A stretch of 64,000 bases of DNA. Origin: Selaginella moellendorffii. Its lineage: Eukaryota; Streptophyta; Lycopodiopsida; Selaginellales; Selaginellaceae. The notes below the pieces were generated by a model, which was not told where the DNA came from, did not search any database, and was given only the letters and a program-made list of their open reading frames with translations. Each line of letters opens with the position of its first letter. Position 1 is the first letter of the stretch. The translations under genes and the position numbers were made by a program. This document shows, piece after piece, positions 1 through 16,106 of the stretch. The DNA lies in contig NW_003314275.1 in assembly GCF_000143415.4 (NCBI RefSeq), positions 1,747,999-1,811,998 of the forward strand, read 5' to 3'.

Positions 1-955
1 ATAATGAGGAACCTCACCTCTTCTTCAAGAATGTCTTGGGCATCAGAAACCATATCTGTGTCGAAGACTGGCAACACTCCCTCGTTGGCACGAGCTAAAA
101 CTATTGCTGGCCATTCCAAACCTTTTGCCTGTGCAGCACAACCACGTAAAAGAATGATCTTTTCTTTCGCTGTACCTGGTGAATCGTAGAAAGCGTTACA
201 CAGTCCGACGGAGAAACTCACGTCTTGTTGTCTTCGCCAAGCTCATACTCGTGCAGTTTGAGCGCAACTTGATCCAAAAACACTCGTAATCGCTGTGTGT
301 GATCTTTAAAGTCCGACTGGGAANNNNNNNNNNNNNNNNNNNNNNNNNNNNNNNNNNNNNNNNNNNNNNNNNNNNNNNNNNNNNNNNNNNNNNNNNNNNN
401 NNNNNNNNNNNNNNNNNNNNNNNGAATTAACCGTAAGCATCCGCATCCCAGTCCTAGCTAAAAAACCCCTACCCATTTTGAACCGATGTTTTGGCCATGA
501 CAAAAGCATTGTCACTATCAAAGGCCGCTGCTTCCTTGAGCAAAGCTTTGATACCAGCAAAGTCGGAGCCTCCGGACAAGTTGGCCGTGGAAGAAATCTG
601 CAAACTCGCCGTTCGAGCCTCCTCTCGATAAGGTCCAATCTGCTGGAGAAGGTTCATCACCACATCTTTCATGCCAAGTCCCTGGATTTCTACTTTCGTG
701 TCAGCCATGGTCTTCATCAGCACCTGAGCTCCTTTTATCACCTCTTTCACCAAAACTCCCAATTTTTCGACAGGCTGGATCCACGGAGTTGAGAGACTGT
801 CTTTGCTCATCCCCACAACATGCGATCGTAGAGTTTTGAGCGACTGCAACAACGATGAAGAGCCTGCTTCTTGGAGCTGCATCACGCACGAGAGAACTTC
901 CGAACGACCGTCTGGACAAAAGAGGAGCATCAGACGCTTGCAAGCGTAGTTATCT
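1..955 (-). pseudogene. Partial, broken second copy of the SRS2/UvrD-like helicase
   Basis: This stretch is nearly identical to 11696-12650, the middle and 3' part of the intact helicase gene, and has the same orientation. It covers parts of exons 7-9 and runs off the left edge. Against the intact copy it has a TGA codon in exon 8 (complement of about 221-223, where the intact copy reads TTG), a 3-nt in-frame deletion near 772, and a changed exon-7 donor near 475 in which the GT is displaced by one base. A 100-N gap hides part of exon 8. Similarity stops near 955, where retroelement-like sequence begins. The helicase N-terminal motifs (Walker A, DEFQD) are therefore absent. I infer a recent segmental duplication that is already non-functional. 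A misassembled allele is the main alternative. Confidence 0.8.
324..423. other. Assembly gap (100 N)
   Basis: Exactly 100 undetermined bases, the usual placeholder for a gap of unknown size. It falls inside the duplicated helicase copy. Confidence 0.99.
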
Positions 956-3905
956 GTCGAGATCGATCAGCTGACGTGGCATGTCCACGTGGTCATGAGT
1001 CATGTAAAAAAGAGTCGAACACAATGAACGAGCTCATGAGTATTATGTCCATCCCTTTTCACACCACAACATGGATTTCGGGGACGATCCTGGTTGGTTG
1101 ATTTGACGTTGCTGTCATGGCCGCTTCAACCCCACCACCATCTCCGCCGCCCCCACCACCACCGCCGCTGCTGCCGCCGCCGCTGTCGCCGCCGCCGCCA
1201 CCGGTTGCTGCTCAAGTTCTCGTGGCTTCCACAGAGAAGGTGGAGAAATTCAGTGGCACGAATTTCTTCACATGGGCGACAAGAATCAGGCTGATCCTCT
1301 CTGCGAAACGAGTGTGGAACATCGTTGATGGGACTGAGCCTCGTCCCGCTGAGCAAACGCTACAATGAGATTGGGATTTTCGCAATCAGCAGCAAGCCAT
1401 CACCGTCATTGGCTTGGGATTGAGCGATGAATTCTTGCCGCTGATTGATCTCACCAAGACCGCTGCTGAAATCTGGACGTCGCTTCGCACGATCTTCGTG
1501 GCCCAAGCCGCAAATTCTTCCATGCTGCTGAATCAACAATTCTTGGCGCTTCGCATCGAAACGGGTGAAACCATTGCTGTGTACGTGGGACGGATTCGAG
1601 GGCTAATGGCTGAATTGACTGGTGCTGGGTCTCCTGTCACGGATGATCGCGCCAGGGCGTTGCTGCTTGCAACCGTTTAGCACGCTCGCATCTGTTCTAT
1701 CTCACATTGATCAAGTCGTGGGTACCCTGATTGAAGAGGAACGCAAGATGAAGGGGAAGAAAGAAGCGATGCCCTCAGCCAAATCTTCCTTGCTTTATGC
1801 TGGCGCTGCGGGAGGATCATCCTCGTCCTCTCAAGCTCAGCCGAACGACACTGGTTTTCGTGGCATGTACAAACCTGGACACTTGGCGAGGGATTGCAAG
1901 AAGAAGAAAGCTGATCGTGCTAAAGCTGCCAAGAACAAAGACAAAGGAAACAAAGACAAGGGCTCTGGGACTCCTCGTAAGCTCTTGATGGCTCGCTCTG
2001 CAAGCAGCAGCCACCAGCCCGTGCTCGGACCAGAGCTGTGGCTGGATCATTCCATATGGGCTTCCTTGTTTTTTGACTACCAAGAACCGTGTGAAAGTGA
2101 CGCCGTGGGACTCGGTGACTCCTCTGCTCACGACGTACTAGGCAAAGGAACAATCAGGGTTCAGCTCTCTTCTGGAGAAATCCGGGAGATCTATCCTGTG
2201 TCTTATGTTCCGGGACTTACACACACGCTGCTGTCGATTGGAACTGCTGCTCAAGTAGGCTTCGATACTCTGTTCACAGCACAGGGAGCGTTCGTGCTGG
2301 ATGCCGAGACTGGAGACAAGGTCGCTTTTGGACTTCCAGTTGATACGCTCGACCGCCTGGATGCTCACGTGATCCTTCCACCTGTGGCGCTGATGGCTCG
2401 GGCTCCACCGACACTTGCAACCTGGCACCAGCACCTTGGTCACGTGAACGAGCAACAGCTAAAAAAGGTGGATGTTCCTGTGGTGCTTGGGAGCGCGCTG
2501 CCCTTCTGCGAAGCTTGTGTTGGTGGAAAACACCACGTTTTTCCTTTCCCATAGATTTCTCATTCTAGAGCAAGTTCTGTTCTTGAGTTCGTACACTCGG
2601 ACGTTTGTTCGATTATGGTTGAATCTTTGGGAGGCAAACGTTATGTAGTCACCTTCCTGGATGATTACACGCGGTACCTGATCGTGTACCTGCTGGCTCA
2701 TAAGTCAGAAGTGTTCTCCTGTTTTAGCCAATACAAGGCTTTGGTAGAAAATCTACACAGCTGTTTAGTTCGTGTGCACATGCCCAGAATGGTGCTGCCG
2801 AGAGGGTGAATCGCACCATCATAGAAGCTGCACGCTGTATGCTGCTTCACGCAGGAATGCCGGCTGCTTTCTGGGGAGAGGCAGTTAACACGGCTGTTTA
2901 TGTTCGGAACCGGTTGCCAACACGTGCCCTGCTTGGGAAGACCACTCCTTATGAACTTTGGACTGATCACGCACCTGGTTATGATCATCTCCGCATTTTT
3001 GGCTGTTTCGCCTATGCACACGTTCCACACAAGCAACGCCGAAAGCTGGAGTCAAAGGCTGAGCCATCCATTTTCCTGGGATATTTGGAAGACATGAAAG
3101 GATATCGCCTTTATTCACTCAAGCGCAAAACGTTGCTGGAAAGATCTTTGATGAGAGCAAGCTGTACAAGGATCCTGCTGAAGTTCCTGCTCCTACTTTC
3201 GTGGAACTCCAGCTGGTGGTAACGTGGTGGTTCTTCCAGCACTGCCACCACACCCTCCAGCTACGCCTCTGCAAGAATTTCCTCCAGTGAGAACACCTAG
3301 CTTCTCTGTAGAGCTGATGAACACTTACTTCGAGGGCGACGAGAAATTTCAAGCTGCTCCTGAGTTCTTCCTCGGCTCATCTTCAGTGGGAGCTGGACGT
3401 GGATCATCACCTTCAGTGGGAGCTGGAAGCAGGTCGCCAACTTCAGTGGGAGCTCTCCCAGACTCTCCACTTGTTCCACAACCTGTGATCCACCCTCCAG
3501 CACGTCCTGAACCACGGTGCTCTGCTCGAGTTCCCGTACCATCGAGGCTGCAACTGGAAGCTGAGCAATCTCGTCCCTTCTTTAGTTTTGGAAAACTTAA
3601 AAAGAAAGGAATGCACCAGGCTAACTTCGTGGCTGCTAATCCAGAACGAATCCCCATTCCAGCGAATGTTGACGAGGCATTAACTGGACTTCATGCTGCC
3701 CAGTGGCAAGAAGCCATGAATGCTGAAATGCATTCGCATGAGCGAAACAATACAATGACAAAGACAACCTTACCTAAAGGTGCTCACCTTGTGAGCTCGA
3801 AATGGATTTACACAGTCAAGTACAAACCTGATGGAACTGTAGCAAAGTCTCCAGATGCCACGTCCGTCCATGGTGGACCTCCTCACAATGAATATACTAT
3901 GATAG
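956..3905 (+). mobile_element. Degenerate Ty1/copia retrotransposon, truncated in reverse transcriptase
   Basis: Gag starts at the ATG at 1117 with a proline-rich leader, then a UBN2-type gag with stops at 1366 and 1678 and a frame change near 1620-1680. Next come a damaged zinc knuckle near 1860-1895 (PGHLARDC kept, first cysteines lost), a protease region whose usual DSGAS-like site near 2045 is not recognisable, a GAG-pre-integrase segment (WHQHLGHVN near 2424), and an integrase split by a deletion: its start (VTFLDDYTRYL near 2650) and its end (AAERVNRTI near 2795) are kept but the middle is missing. The start of reverse transcriptase (LVSSKWIYTVKY near 3790) is the last recognisable part, so most of RT and RNase H are gone. 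I found no paired LTRs. The element abuts the breakpoint of the helicase fragment. Confidence 0.85.
3381..3458 (+). repeat. 30-bp tandem repeat, three units, inside copia
   Basis: The motif CTTCAGTGGGAGCT recurs at 3381, 3411 and 3441, an exact 30-bp period. It encodes repeated Ser-Val-Gly-Ala in the linker between integrase and reverse transcriptase. Confidence 0.9.
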
Positions 3906-4921
3906 CTATATCGTCCTTCCTGTTTTAATAATCTAAGCATTCCATATGATACTTAAGCCTATCATAATGCATCAATCACTCTTCCGTACGAAACTCCCGG
4001 GACGTGGATTCGTGTGGATCCAACGGGCGACGGCCGGCGGAATCTGGGCGGCCACATGGGCCCTGTCGGCCCTTTCCGTGCCCTCGCATTGTCAGTTATG
4101 GACCACCGCCAGGTGGACACGCCTCGTGGCCCAAAATTCTCACACAGCCAAAGGCGACGATTATCTTCCTTATCCCTGCGACTGCCAGATCTTTGTCGAA
4201 AACTTCTTTTCTCCCTGGAGCGCGCGCTTCTCCGGGCTTGATTGACGCATTATGGATTGCGAGCTTCGATTTAGCTTGTGAGATCGTGGGCGCGCGAGGA
4301 GGATAGTGTAAAATAATGGGAAGAAGACCATACGGAATTCCTTCTTTGCAGAGAGGGGAGAATTTTGTGTACTTGGGCATTGCTGCTGGCCACGCTCGAG
4401 GCAGTCCTTGCCAAGCATGCCCTGCGCGGCTAGAGCCCTGGTACCAGATCAAAGCAGCAAAATTGCCATCTTTCTCTCTTTGGGCTGCTTTTTGGTGCTC
4501 ACTTATTTGGCGCTTTGCACTGCGCTGGGACTGCTGCTGCAGCTAGTACTGCTGCTACTGGGCGCGCACAGCGCCTGCGATCAAACACGAGGAATCTTCT
4601 GAATAGATTAAGATTTCTTTGTTTTCTACGATCGTATAGCTTCTCTTTTGGTTGAGATGATAGCTCTGCGTTCCAGGGGAATGATTTCGCGAATCTAGGC
4701 ATTGCATCTGTGCTGTTTCTACGAGCTTCTTGTCATCATGGATCTAGTCCAAGACGAGAGCGCGCCAAGACAACCTTTTGCGGTGATAGAGATGGTGGCA
4801 TTGTATAGAATTGATTAATTTATGTTTGATCGTTCCTTTTGATGATTTGATTCGAATCTTGCCGTATAGCAAACTTACGAGTTGAAGTTTGCAACTATCA
4901 ATGCTAAAGTTTTGGAGAACT
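3906..4921. other. Intergenic, no recognisable gene
   Basis: Lies between the copia remnant and the 3' end of the ABC transporter. Short frames here, including a hydrophobic one at 4408-4602, resemble nothing I know and lack a gene context. The part nearest 4921 should hold the transporter's 3' untranslated region. Confidence 0.5.
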
Positions 4922-9367
<4,446 letters not shown>

Positions 9368-11417
9368 CCACACGACTCTCCAAACCACACGTTATTAGGG
9401 CCAGCGCAATCATATTCTCCAAATTATACCAAAAGAAGAATGAAAACAGTTCGCTATTTCACTTTCTTGCAACCAACATTAAATAATAGATTAAATGGTA
9501 ATTTTTAATTGAACTCTTACACATTCAGTGTTTAATATCAGTATTACTTCAAGCTCTATAGATTTGACGAACCAGCTCCAGCCAATTCCCACAAAAAGAA
9601 ATGAGCTTAGATGTGCAACCTAGCTAAACCTCACATACCATACCGAATTTCCTCGCTAAGATCTTTCATTTCACAAAATCTACTGCAAAAGCAAAGCCAA
9701 TTCAAGCAAAACTTACAAAGCACTAGACTACTGGAAGCATGATGTCGAAGTACCTCACCTCTCATGGCGTGAGATGCTGCTGAATGGAATGGCTCCATTG
9801 CCCAGTCTGATCAACACTAGCAGGGATCATTCCACTGGTTCAAAGGCATGATGAATAAAGCTATCAAGAACACTGGGTTTATGTATGTATGCATGACGCA
9901 GTAAGTATATTCTCTAATAATTAAGCAAATGGTGTTTAAGCTTGTTTAGTAGTGTTTATGGTCCAAAATGGCCGCTTACAGAAGCGCTCGGATGTTGCAC
10001 AGAAATGTGATCGGCTGGATGATCCTTGGGACAATGCGCGAGATGTCGTGGACACTAGTGCTAGTGGTCCTGCTTGTAGACCAAACAAGGAGAATCTCTG
10101 GATTCAAGATTTAGTGGTGAATGTATTTGTAGATGGACAATTTCAATTTCTTCCATCCAAAATATTGGTTGTGTGAATAGACAATTGATGAAGACCTATC
10201 CATGTCAATTTTTTGGTGGGCTCTCTCTCTACTGAGTTTATACATATTCAACACGTTGGTTTTGAGGCGAGATGTCAGATACAGGTTTGATTTTTTGGTA
10301 GAATTGGAATGGATCACAGAAGGAAGCAGTGGTCCTTGCCCTTGGGTTATACAACAGGTAGTATACCTGGCGCACATGATGAGCTAGTGGAGTGCTCTAG
10401 CAAATCCATTTAGCATGGCAGTACCAGCAGAAATGCTTGATGAAGAGGGTGCTCTAGTCCTCAAAGTCCCTGGCCATAGTCAGGGTGCACTCAAGGTGTG
10501 CTTGTAGATTTCAGATGGGTGATGTGCTTAGAATCAAAAACATTCCATGACCAGAGAAATAAAATTGAAAACCAGTCATGGAGAATCCTATAGGGTGCGG
10601 GATTTGGTCCTCGCACCAGATGCCCAAGTTGAGCAAAAACTCCCAGTGCCACCCGAAGTGAAGCGCATCACTTCACATGCTCAACTCATTGTGTGCTACC
10701 TTTGATCCGGTGCAAAAAAGGATCCCCATTTGCCTGGCAATGTCAAGTATGGTTTCGATTAGAAAATTGCAGCGTCACGTTACTACTAGATAATTTGTGA
10801 AACTGAAAATATCATGGCTAAGTTAGAAAATAATTTATTGCAGTTGCAAAAGGTTTGATATTAATTCAAGAATTATAAACATGTTTATAATTTATAAGCA
10901 CAAGATTAATCTTTCAACCAAAATAAACTAGAATATATTCAAAAATGTTTAGTAAAGTTTACAAATTACAGATGAAAAGGATAATCTGGGCCAAGTGCTG
11001 GATCTACAAGCTTTTTGAGGTTGTCTGTTGCGTCGGGGCTTTAAGATTAAATTAAATCCCAAGCAGTCAGTTTCTTTAATCAGGTTTAATGCTAGTAATG
11101 ACTTTTTTGTTTACTATATAATGGTTAGTTTCTACATTAAATTATTAGTTAAGATAAATATAAACACGTTATAATTTTTAAATAAATATACAGCTGCAAT
11201 CAGTCTGAACCTACTGTACTCATCATGCCTCCCAATTTGCAAAATGATTCATGCTAAAACCTTCCTGGCCACAAAGCTGACCTGCTCTGCGAGATGGTCA
11301 GCTTTTAGCATGCTTCTTCTAACACTTGCGTTCGCGTCCACTGCCTATCCACGTTCCTCGCGCTTCCTTCCAATTGTGTTCGTGGTGGCTGTGATGTTGG
11401 TCACTTGGTGATCGTAG
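9368..11417. other. Intergenic, AT-rich, promoter of the ABC transporter expected
   Basis: About 2 kb between the start of the ABCC gene and the 3' end of the helicase. It has no credible coding sequence. Small inverted motifs occur near 10597-10618 (GGTGCG...CGCACC) and around 10720, which may mark a decayed MITE, but I could not define ends or target duplications. Confidence 0.4.
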
Positions 11418-14255
11418 CTAACAATCCTTTTGACAAGTCCTGCGAAACAATGCTGTGGAAAGATAGAAACGATAAAACGCGGAAGTTACCTCGTGGAATT
11501 TCTGCCAGGAAGCGCGATGGAAGAGCTTGCTGCCCGCTGTCTTTCATAAGATACGTGATCTGCAATGTTTCTGAGATTGTGAGAAAAGAATCCACATTTC
11601 ATCATCTGTTACCAAGATGGAGGTCTTCGCTCGAGTAAGCGTAACATACAAAAGCCTTCTCTGTAGAGAGCGAGTGAGCGTGCACAAGGAAGAATGATAA
11701 TGAGGAACCTCACCTCTTCTTCAAGAATGTCTTGGTCATCAGAAACCATATCTGTGTCGAAGACTGGCAACACTCCCTCGTTGGCACGAGCTAAAACTAT
11801 TGCTGGCCATTCCAAACCTTTTGCCTGTGCAGCACAACCACGTAAAAGAATGATCTTTTCTTTCGCTGTACCTGGTGAATCGTAGAAAGCGTTACACAGT
11901 CCGACGGAGAACTCAACGTCTTGTTGTCTTCGCCAAGCTCATACTCGTGCAGTTTGAGCGCAACTTGATCCAAAAACACTCGTAATCGCTGTGCGTGATC
12001 TTTAAAGTCCGACTGGGAACTCCGCACAGTGCCTTGTCCAGGATCTCTCTTTTGCAGCCTTCTCATGTCCTTGTAACTCGCGTTCTTGCTTTTGCTCGCT
12101 GGATGAAGAGATTTAAGAGTAAGCATCCAAGTCCTAGCTAAGAAACCACATACCAGTTTGAGCTGATGCTTTGGCCATGACAAAAGCATTGTCACCATCA
12201 AAGGCCGCTGCTTCCTTGAGCAAAGCTTTGATACCAGCGAAGTCGGAGCCTCCGGACAAGTTGGCCGTGGAAGAAATCTGCAAACTCGCCGTTCGAGCCT
12301 CCTCTCGATAAGGTCCAATCTGCTGGAGAAGGTTCATCACCACATCTTTCATGCCAAGCCTCTGGAGTTCTTCTTTCGTGTCAGCCATGATCTTCATCAG
12401 CACCTGAGCTCCTTTTATCACCTCTTTCACCAAAACTCCCAATTTTTCGACAACCGGCTGGATCCACGGAGCTGAGAGACTGTCTTTGCTCATCCCCAGA
12501 ACATGCGATCGTAGAGTTTTGAGCGACTGCAACAGCGATGAAGAGCCTGCTTGTTGGAGCTGCATCACGCACGAGAGAACTTCCGAACGACCGTCTGGAC
12601 AAAAGAGGAGCATCAGACGCTTGCAAGCGTAGTCATCGGACTCGTTCAGTATCAGCCTCAAGACCCCGAGTATATCTGCCAGAGCTTCACCGGTGGAGCT
12701 GAATCCTTTTGCTGAGACTGTACTGTCGTCACTTCCTCCTGTGACTTTCATCTTGCACGGAACACCGATCGCCTGCAAGTGATGCTGTAGCTCCACACCG
12801 ACCCGATGGACTCGATACAGAACTGCAATCTCGCTCAGCTTCACCCCTTCTGCTCTCGAGCTCGATATAAAGTTCGAGATGGCGGCAACCTCGCACAGCA
12901 CGTTTCTACACTCGCACATCGCGACGAGCTTCCCCGTCGGAGCCGTGGTTCCAATGGACTTCCTCATCCGGCTTTCATTTCTCGATATCACCGATCGTGC
13001 TGCCGCGACAATGGCACCTGTGCTGCGAAAGTTCCGTTCCAGTTTTACCACAGTGGCGCCACCGAATGTCGACGAGAAGCTTTCGAAGTTTTGGATTCCA
13101 GCGGCTCCTCTCCAGGAATAAATCTGCTGGTCGTCATCCCCGACTACTGTAACGTGGTGATGCCTCGTAGCAAGCGCTTGCAAGAGCTTGAATTGTCCGG
13201 TGTCCGTATCCTGAAACTCGTCGACTAGTAAGAAGCTGTTACGTAAAGGAAGGAGAAGAAAAATCCATGCTCACCCAAGATATGCTGGAATTTCATGTCC
13301 AAAGAGTCCAGAATTCCTGGAAAACTTTCGAGCACATCGTTGGTACGCCTTGTAAAAGAGTTGAAATCGATAGCATTGATGTTTTGGAGGTGTGAATGGT
13401 ATCTCTCGAGAACCCAGTCAAGCATGCCACCACCTTCCTTGGCGCTGTTCAAGGCAGCGGTGTCATGTTTTCTTTGCATCTGTCCAATCTGTTTCATCAT
13501 TCGATAAGCTTCGGTCCTAAAGATCTGCTTCTTCAAAGATCCCTGCGAGAGAAAAAGGAAAAAGAGTTCGAATGAAGATGGTTTTTTCATTTGATCAAAC
13601 CTCGCATTTCTGGCCATTGCTCCTCATGAGATGCCACTCGTAGACAAGCTCCTGCAGCAGCTCCAGCTGAAAAAGAATAGGAGAAAACATCCACAAAACA
13701 GGAAATGAGAAGAGAAAAAAAATGGGGAAAAACTTGCCTGCATCTTTGGCGTGAAAATGGTGAAGTCGGGAGCCAACTTTGCTTGCGAGGGAACAGCCCT
13801 GAGAATCGACAAGCAAAACGAATGGAAGGTCCCAACACGAACACCCTCGATGGAAATGCCGCTGTTTGATCCAAGCTTCCTCAGCCTCGAGAGAAGATCT
13901 TGCCCAGCTCGACGAGTAAACTACCAAAACCACGCCAAGAACAAGGACAAGAGAGATCAAAGCTTTGATTTTTCTTCCTTCTTTCCTTACCGTGACCGCA
14001 AGGATCTCCTTGGCCGGAACACCCTGCTCAAAACGCAAGCCAATAAATCCAATCCTCGCAAGAAAACCGACTTACATTCCGGATCAAATGAAGAATGCGA
14101 TAGCACAAGACAAGCGTCTTCCCTGATCCCTGCCACCATCGATCAAGACGAATCGAGAAACCCCAAATGCAGCTTACCGCGGCCGCAAGAATCATAAGCG
14201 GGCATGAAATGGGCGCCGTGACCGCGGCTACTTGCGACTCGGTGAGCTCCACCAT
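11418..14255 (-). CDS. UvrD/Rep-type superfamily 1 DNA helicase (plant SRS2-like)
   Basis: ATP-driven 3'-5' DNA helicase expected in the nucleus, in recombination control and repair (family knowledge; Arabidopsis SRS2 is the closest I recognise). Twelve exons: 14255-14178, 14129-14076, 14023-13991, 13920-13738, 13666-13601, 13542-13275, 13224-12154, 12098-11872, 11824-11714, 11660-11613, 11559-11490, 11452-11418, giving 747 residues. Motifs in order: Q motif LTESQ; motif I AAAGSGKT (about 24-31); motif Ia TFTRRAGQ; motif II VDEFQDT (about 228); motif III GDDDQQIYSWRG; motif IV LERNFRST; motif V TIHQAKGLEWP (about 657); motif VI YVTLTRAK (about 702). Intron 4 uses a GC donor (CAG/GCAAGT). The protein starts almost at the Q motif, so it lacks the long N-terminal extension of some homologues. 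A broken copy lies at 1-955. Confidence 0.93.
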
Positions 14256-14260
14256 CCTCC

Positions 14261-14276
14261 TAAACCCTAAAACCCC
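14261..14276 (-). promoter_or_regulatory. Telo-box-like motif next to the helicase start
   Basis: AAACCCTAAAACCCC on the plus strand lies just upstream of the helicase ATG. Telo-boxes (AAACCCTAA) are common in 5' regions of plant replication and translation genes. The function here is inferred only. Confidence 0.3.
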
Positions 14277-14479
14277 AAGACCAAGCTACCAAGCCATCTT
14301 TATTCGATTTTTTGAGATGAAACCTCTTCGATCACGAGAAGAATTTCTTAAGCAGTAGCTTGTACTTGATAACTCCAGAGAGATTCTCCAACCCTTTGGC
14401 TCGTCACCTGGAACCATCTCCGCGTAAACAACAGATCAATCAAGGATGGATTTTCAAACCAGTAGAAGTAGCACTGTGA

Positions 14480-14660
14480 TGCATAGCATTGTGATCTTCA
14501 CGACCCCAAGGAAAAAAGAGAGAGAGAGAGAGAGCTTTCAAGCTTTGTATCTCTGAAAGATAGGAGTCTTTTATGCTTTTATATGCTGGTGAAAGAGGAT
14601 CTAAGTACAGATCAGCTAATTTGTTTGGTTGCCATTCAAAATGCCCAGCTTTGGCAGCCC
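14480..14660 (-). pseudogene. Fragment of the 5' end and promoter of an aegerolysin-like gene
   Basis: The stretch from GACCCCAAGGAAAAAAGAG through CTTTGTATCTCTGAAAGATA resembles the first exon and leader of the copy at 14984-15509 (GACCCAAAGAAAGAG ... TTGCATCTCTGAAAGATA), now interrupted by a GA microsatellite near 14518-14534. The following part (GCTGGTGAAAGAGGA, then AATGCCCAGCTT) recurs at 15822-15870. No open frame remains. I infer a decayed member of the tandem cluster. Confidence 0.45.
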
Positions 14661-14983
14661 TTTAAAAACTGGCCACAATATGGGCATCTTTTATACAGAC
14701 AAAGTGGCATTGCCTTCTTTGAGAATAAAGAAATAGTAATAGATCAAGAGATCATCATTATAATCCGTCGGTCTCATGCTTCTTGGTGGGCGTTGTGAGA
14801 AACAAATGAATGGATATGAGAAAGAGATAAGATTTTGGGTTTTTCTTCCATACCTTACTAACCGTATATTTTAGACGAATCGACGCAGATAAATCGAAGA
14901 ACACAAATGCAACTCAAAAGTTTATTTGTGGAAATACAAACTTTAGGCAATAACTTCACTGGCAACGTAGCTGATAACTAGAG

Positions 14984-15509
14984 TCACCTCCAGATGAGAT
15001 TCCCCGTTACCTTGAACCGGTTATCAAAGACGCTGGCTCTCCAATCCCCCATTCCAGCGTAAATGACATTCCAATACATGTACAAGACCCTCTGACCATC
15101 GCTCGAGTAAACATCAAACGAGCCCTCGGTACCAGTGGGAGACCAGTTCCTCCCACTCGCAGTGATGTGGTACTCGCCCCACGCTGTCATGGTGAGACCA
15201 TTGGGAGATCCAATCTCCGTGTAACCGTTCACCCATTTCCCATATCCAAGCCACGAGTTTGCGACGTAGAGTGTCAAGGGACCTTGGGTGTAGTAGATTG
15301 TCAGTGCAAAGTAGTTGTCCTCGCCCTTGAGCAATTCTCCTGTTGGAAAAACCACCAAAAGCAAATGTTACGTTTCAGATCAAATAGAAAGAGAATACAG
15401 TAACATTGTTGAGATGAGTAGCAACTGGAGGAAGTTCACGACCCAAAGAAAGAGTAGCCAACAAGGAGAAGAACGCTACAAGCGCTCCAAGCTTTGCCAT
15501 GGCTTGCAT
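14984..15509 (-). pseudogene. Aegerolysin-like secreted protein gene, damaged copy
   Basis: Sister of the gene at 16107-16711, same strand and two-exon plan. The first exon starts at the ATG at 15509 and encodes a signal peptide (MAKLGALVAFF core, then LPPVATHLNN). The second exon keeps the aegerolysin core (ITASGR, GTEGSFDVYSSDG, then a YW pair). Two lesions appear against the sister. A 7-nt deletion removes the exon-1 GT donor, and a 13-nt deletion near 15000 shifts the frame and ends the protein early at 14984. A displaced GT could be used with a different acceptor, so a shorter protein cannot be excluded. It is probably a pseudogene or a truncated variant. Confidence 0.65.
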
Positions 15510-15704
15510 CTCTGAAAGATATTGTGGTGGAAGACGTAGCCAACTCTCAGTTTTGAATAGGATTGGATATCGATGATGATGCCGGTATATCCAACAAACC
15601 TGATAAACGTGGGATGGTTTTATCAAGGAAAATTTTAGATTATTAGCGTATTAGACCTGATGGTGTAGTTGAATTTGTGACTAGGGGCCATGGGTAATTG
15701 TCCT

Positions 15705-15850
15705 CGATACGAGATTCTCCTGTCGAAAAAATGCTTTACCCAGGGAAGTGTGCAGCAATTTGACAACCCAAGAAAGAACAAAGAAGAACAAGAGCAAGAA
15801 GAAGGGAGCTCCAAGATTTATGCTGGTGAAAGAGGACGGGCTGTAGTAAC
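15705..15850 (-). pseudogene. Short relic of an aegerolysin-like gene
   Basis: GAGATTCTCCTGTCGAAAAA resembles the exon-2 boundary of the neighbouring genes (GAGAATCTCCTGTTGGAAAAA). The following CCCAAGAAAGAACAAAGAAG and GGGAGCTCCAAG resemble their exon-1 sequence. It lies between the two larger copies and has no open frame. Confidence 0.4.
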
Positions 15851-16106
15851 GAATTGAAAATGCCCAGCTTCGTTCAAGTCTGAGAAACGTGGGAAACCAC
15901 TCACCAAAAACAGAGTATTACTTTCTTGGGGCGGCCCGACCGAGTGCTCTCCATTCTCTCGCCACTTCAGAACATAGTCAAGATCTGTTAAGCATTTTCC
16001 TGGCTTCCTCCAGAGCACGCATTTTCTATTCCCTTTGCCAGATCTTGCGAAGTCAAAAGACAATTAAAACACCAGGAAAAGTTTATTTAGATGGATAGAT
16101 CCGCTT

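Noticed and set aside
4408..4602. 64-codon frame with a long hydrophobic stretch
   Set aside because: Leu/Ala-rich by composition, no conserved start context or neighbouring exons, and probably 3' flank of the ABCC gene.
10597..10740. Inverted motifs suggesting a MITE upstream of the ABCC gene
   Set aside because: I could not find matching ends or a target-site duplication, so it is not reported as an element.
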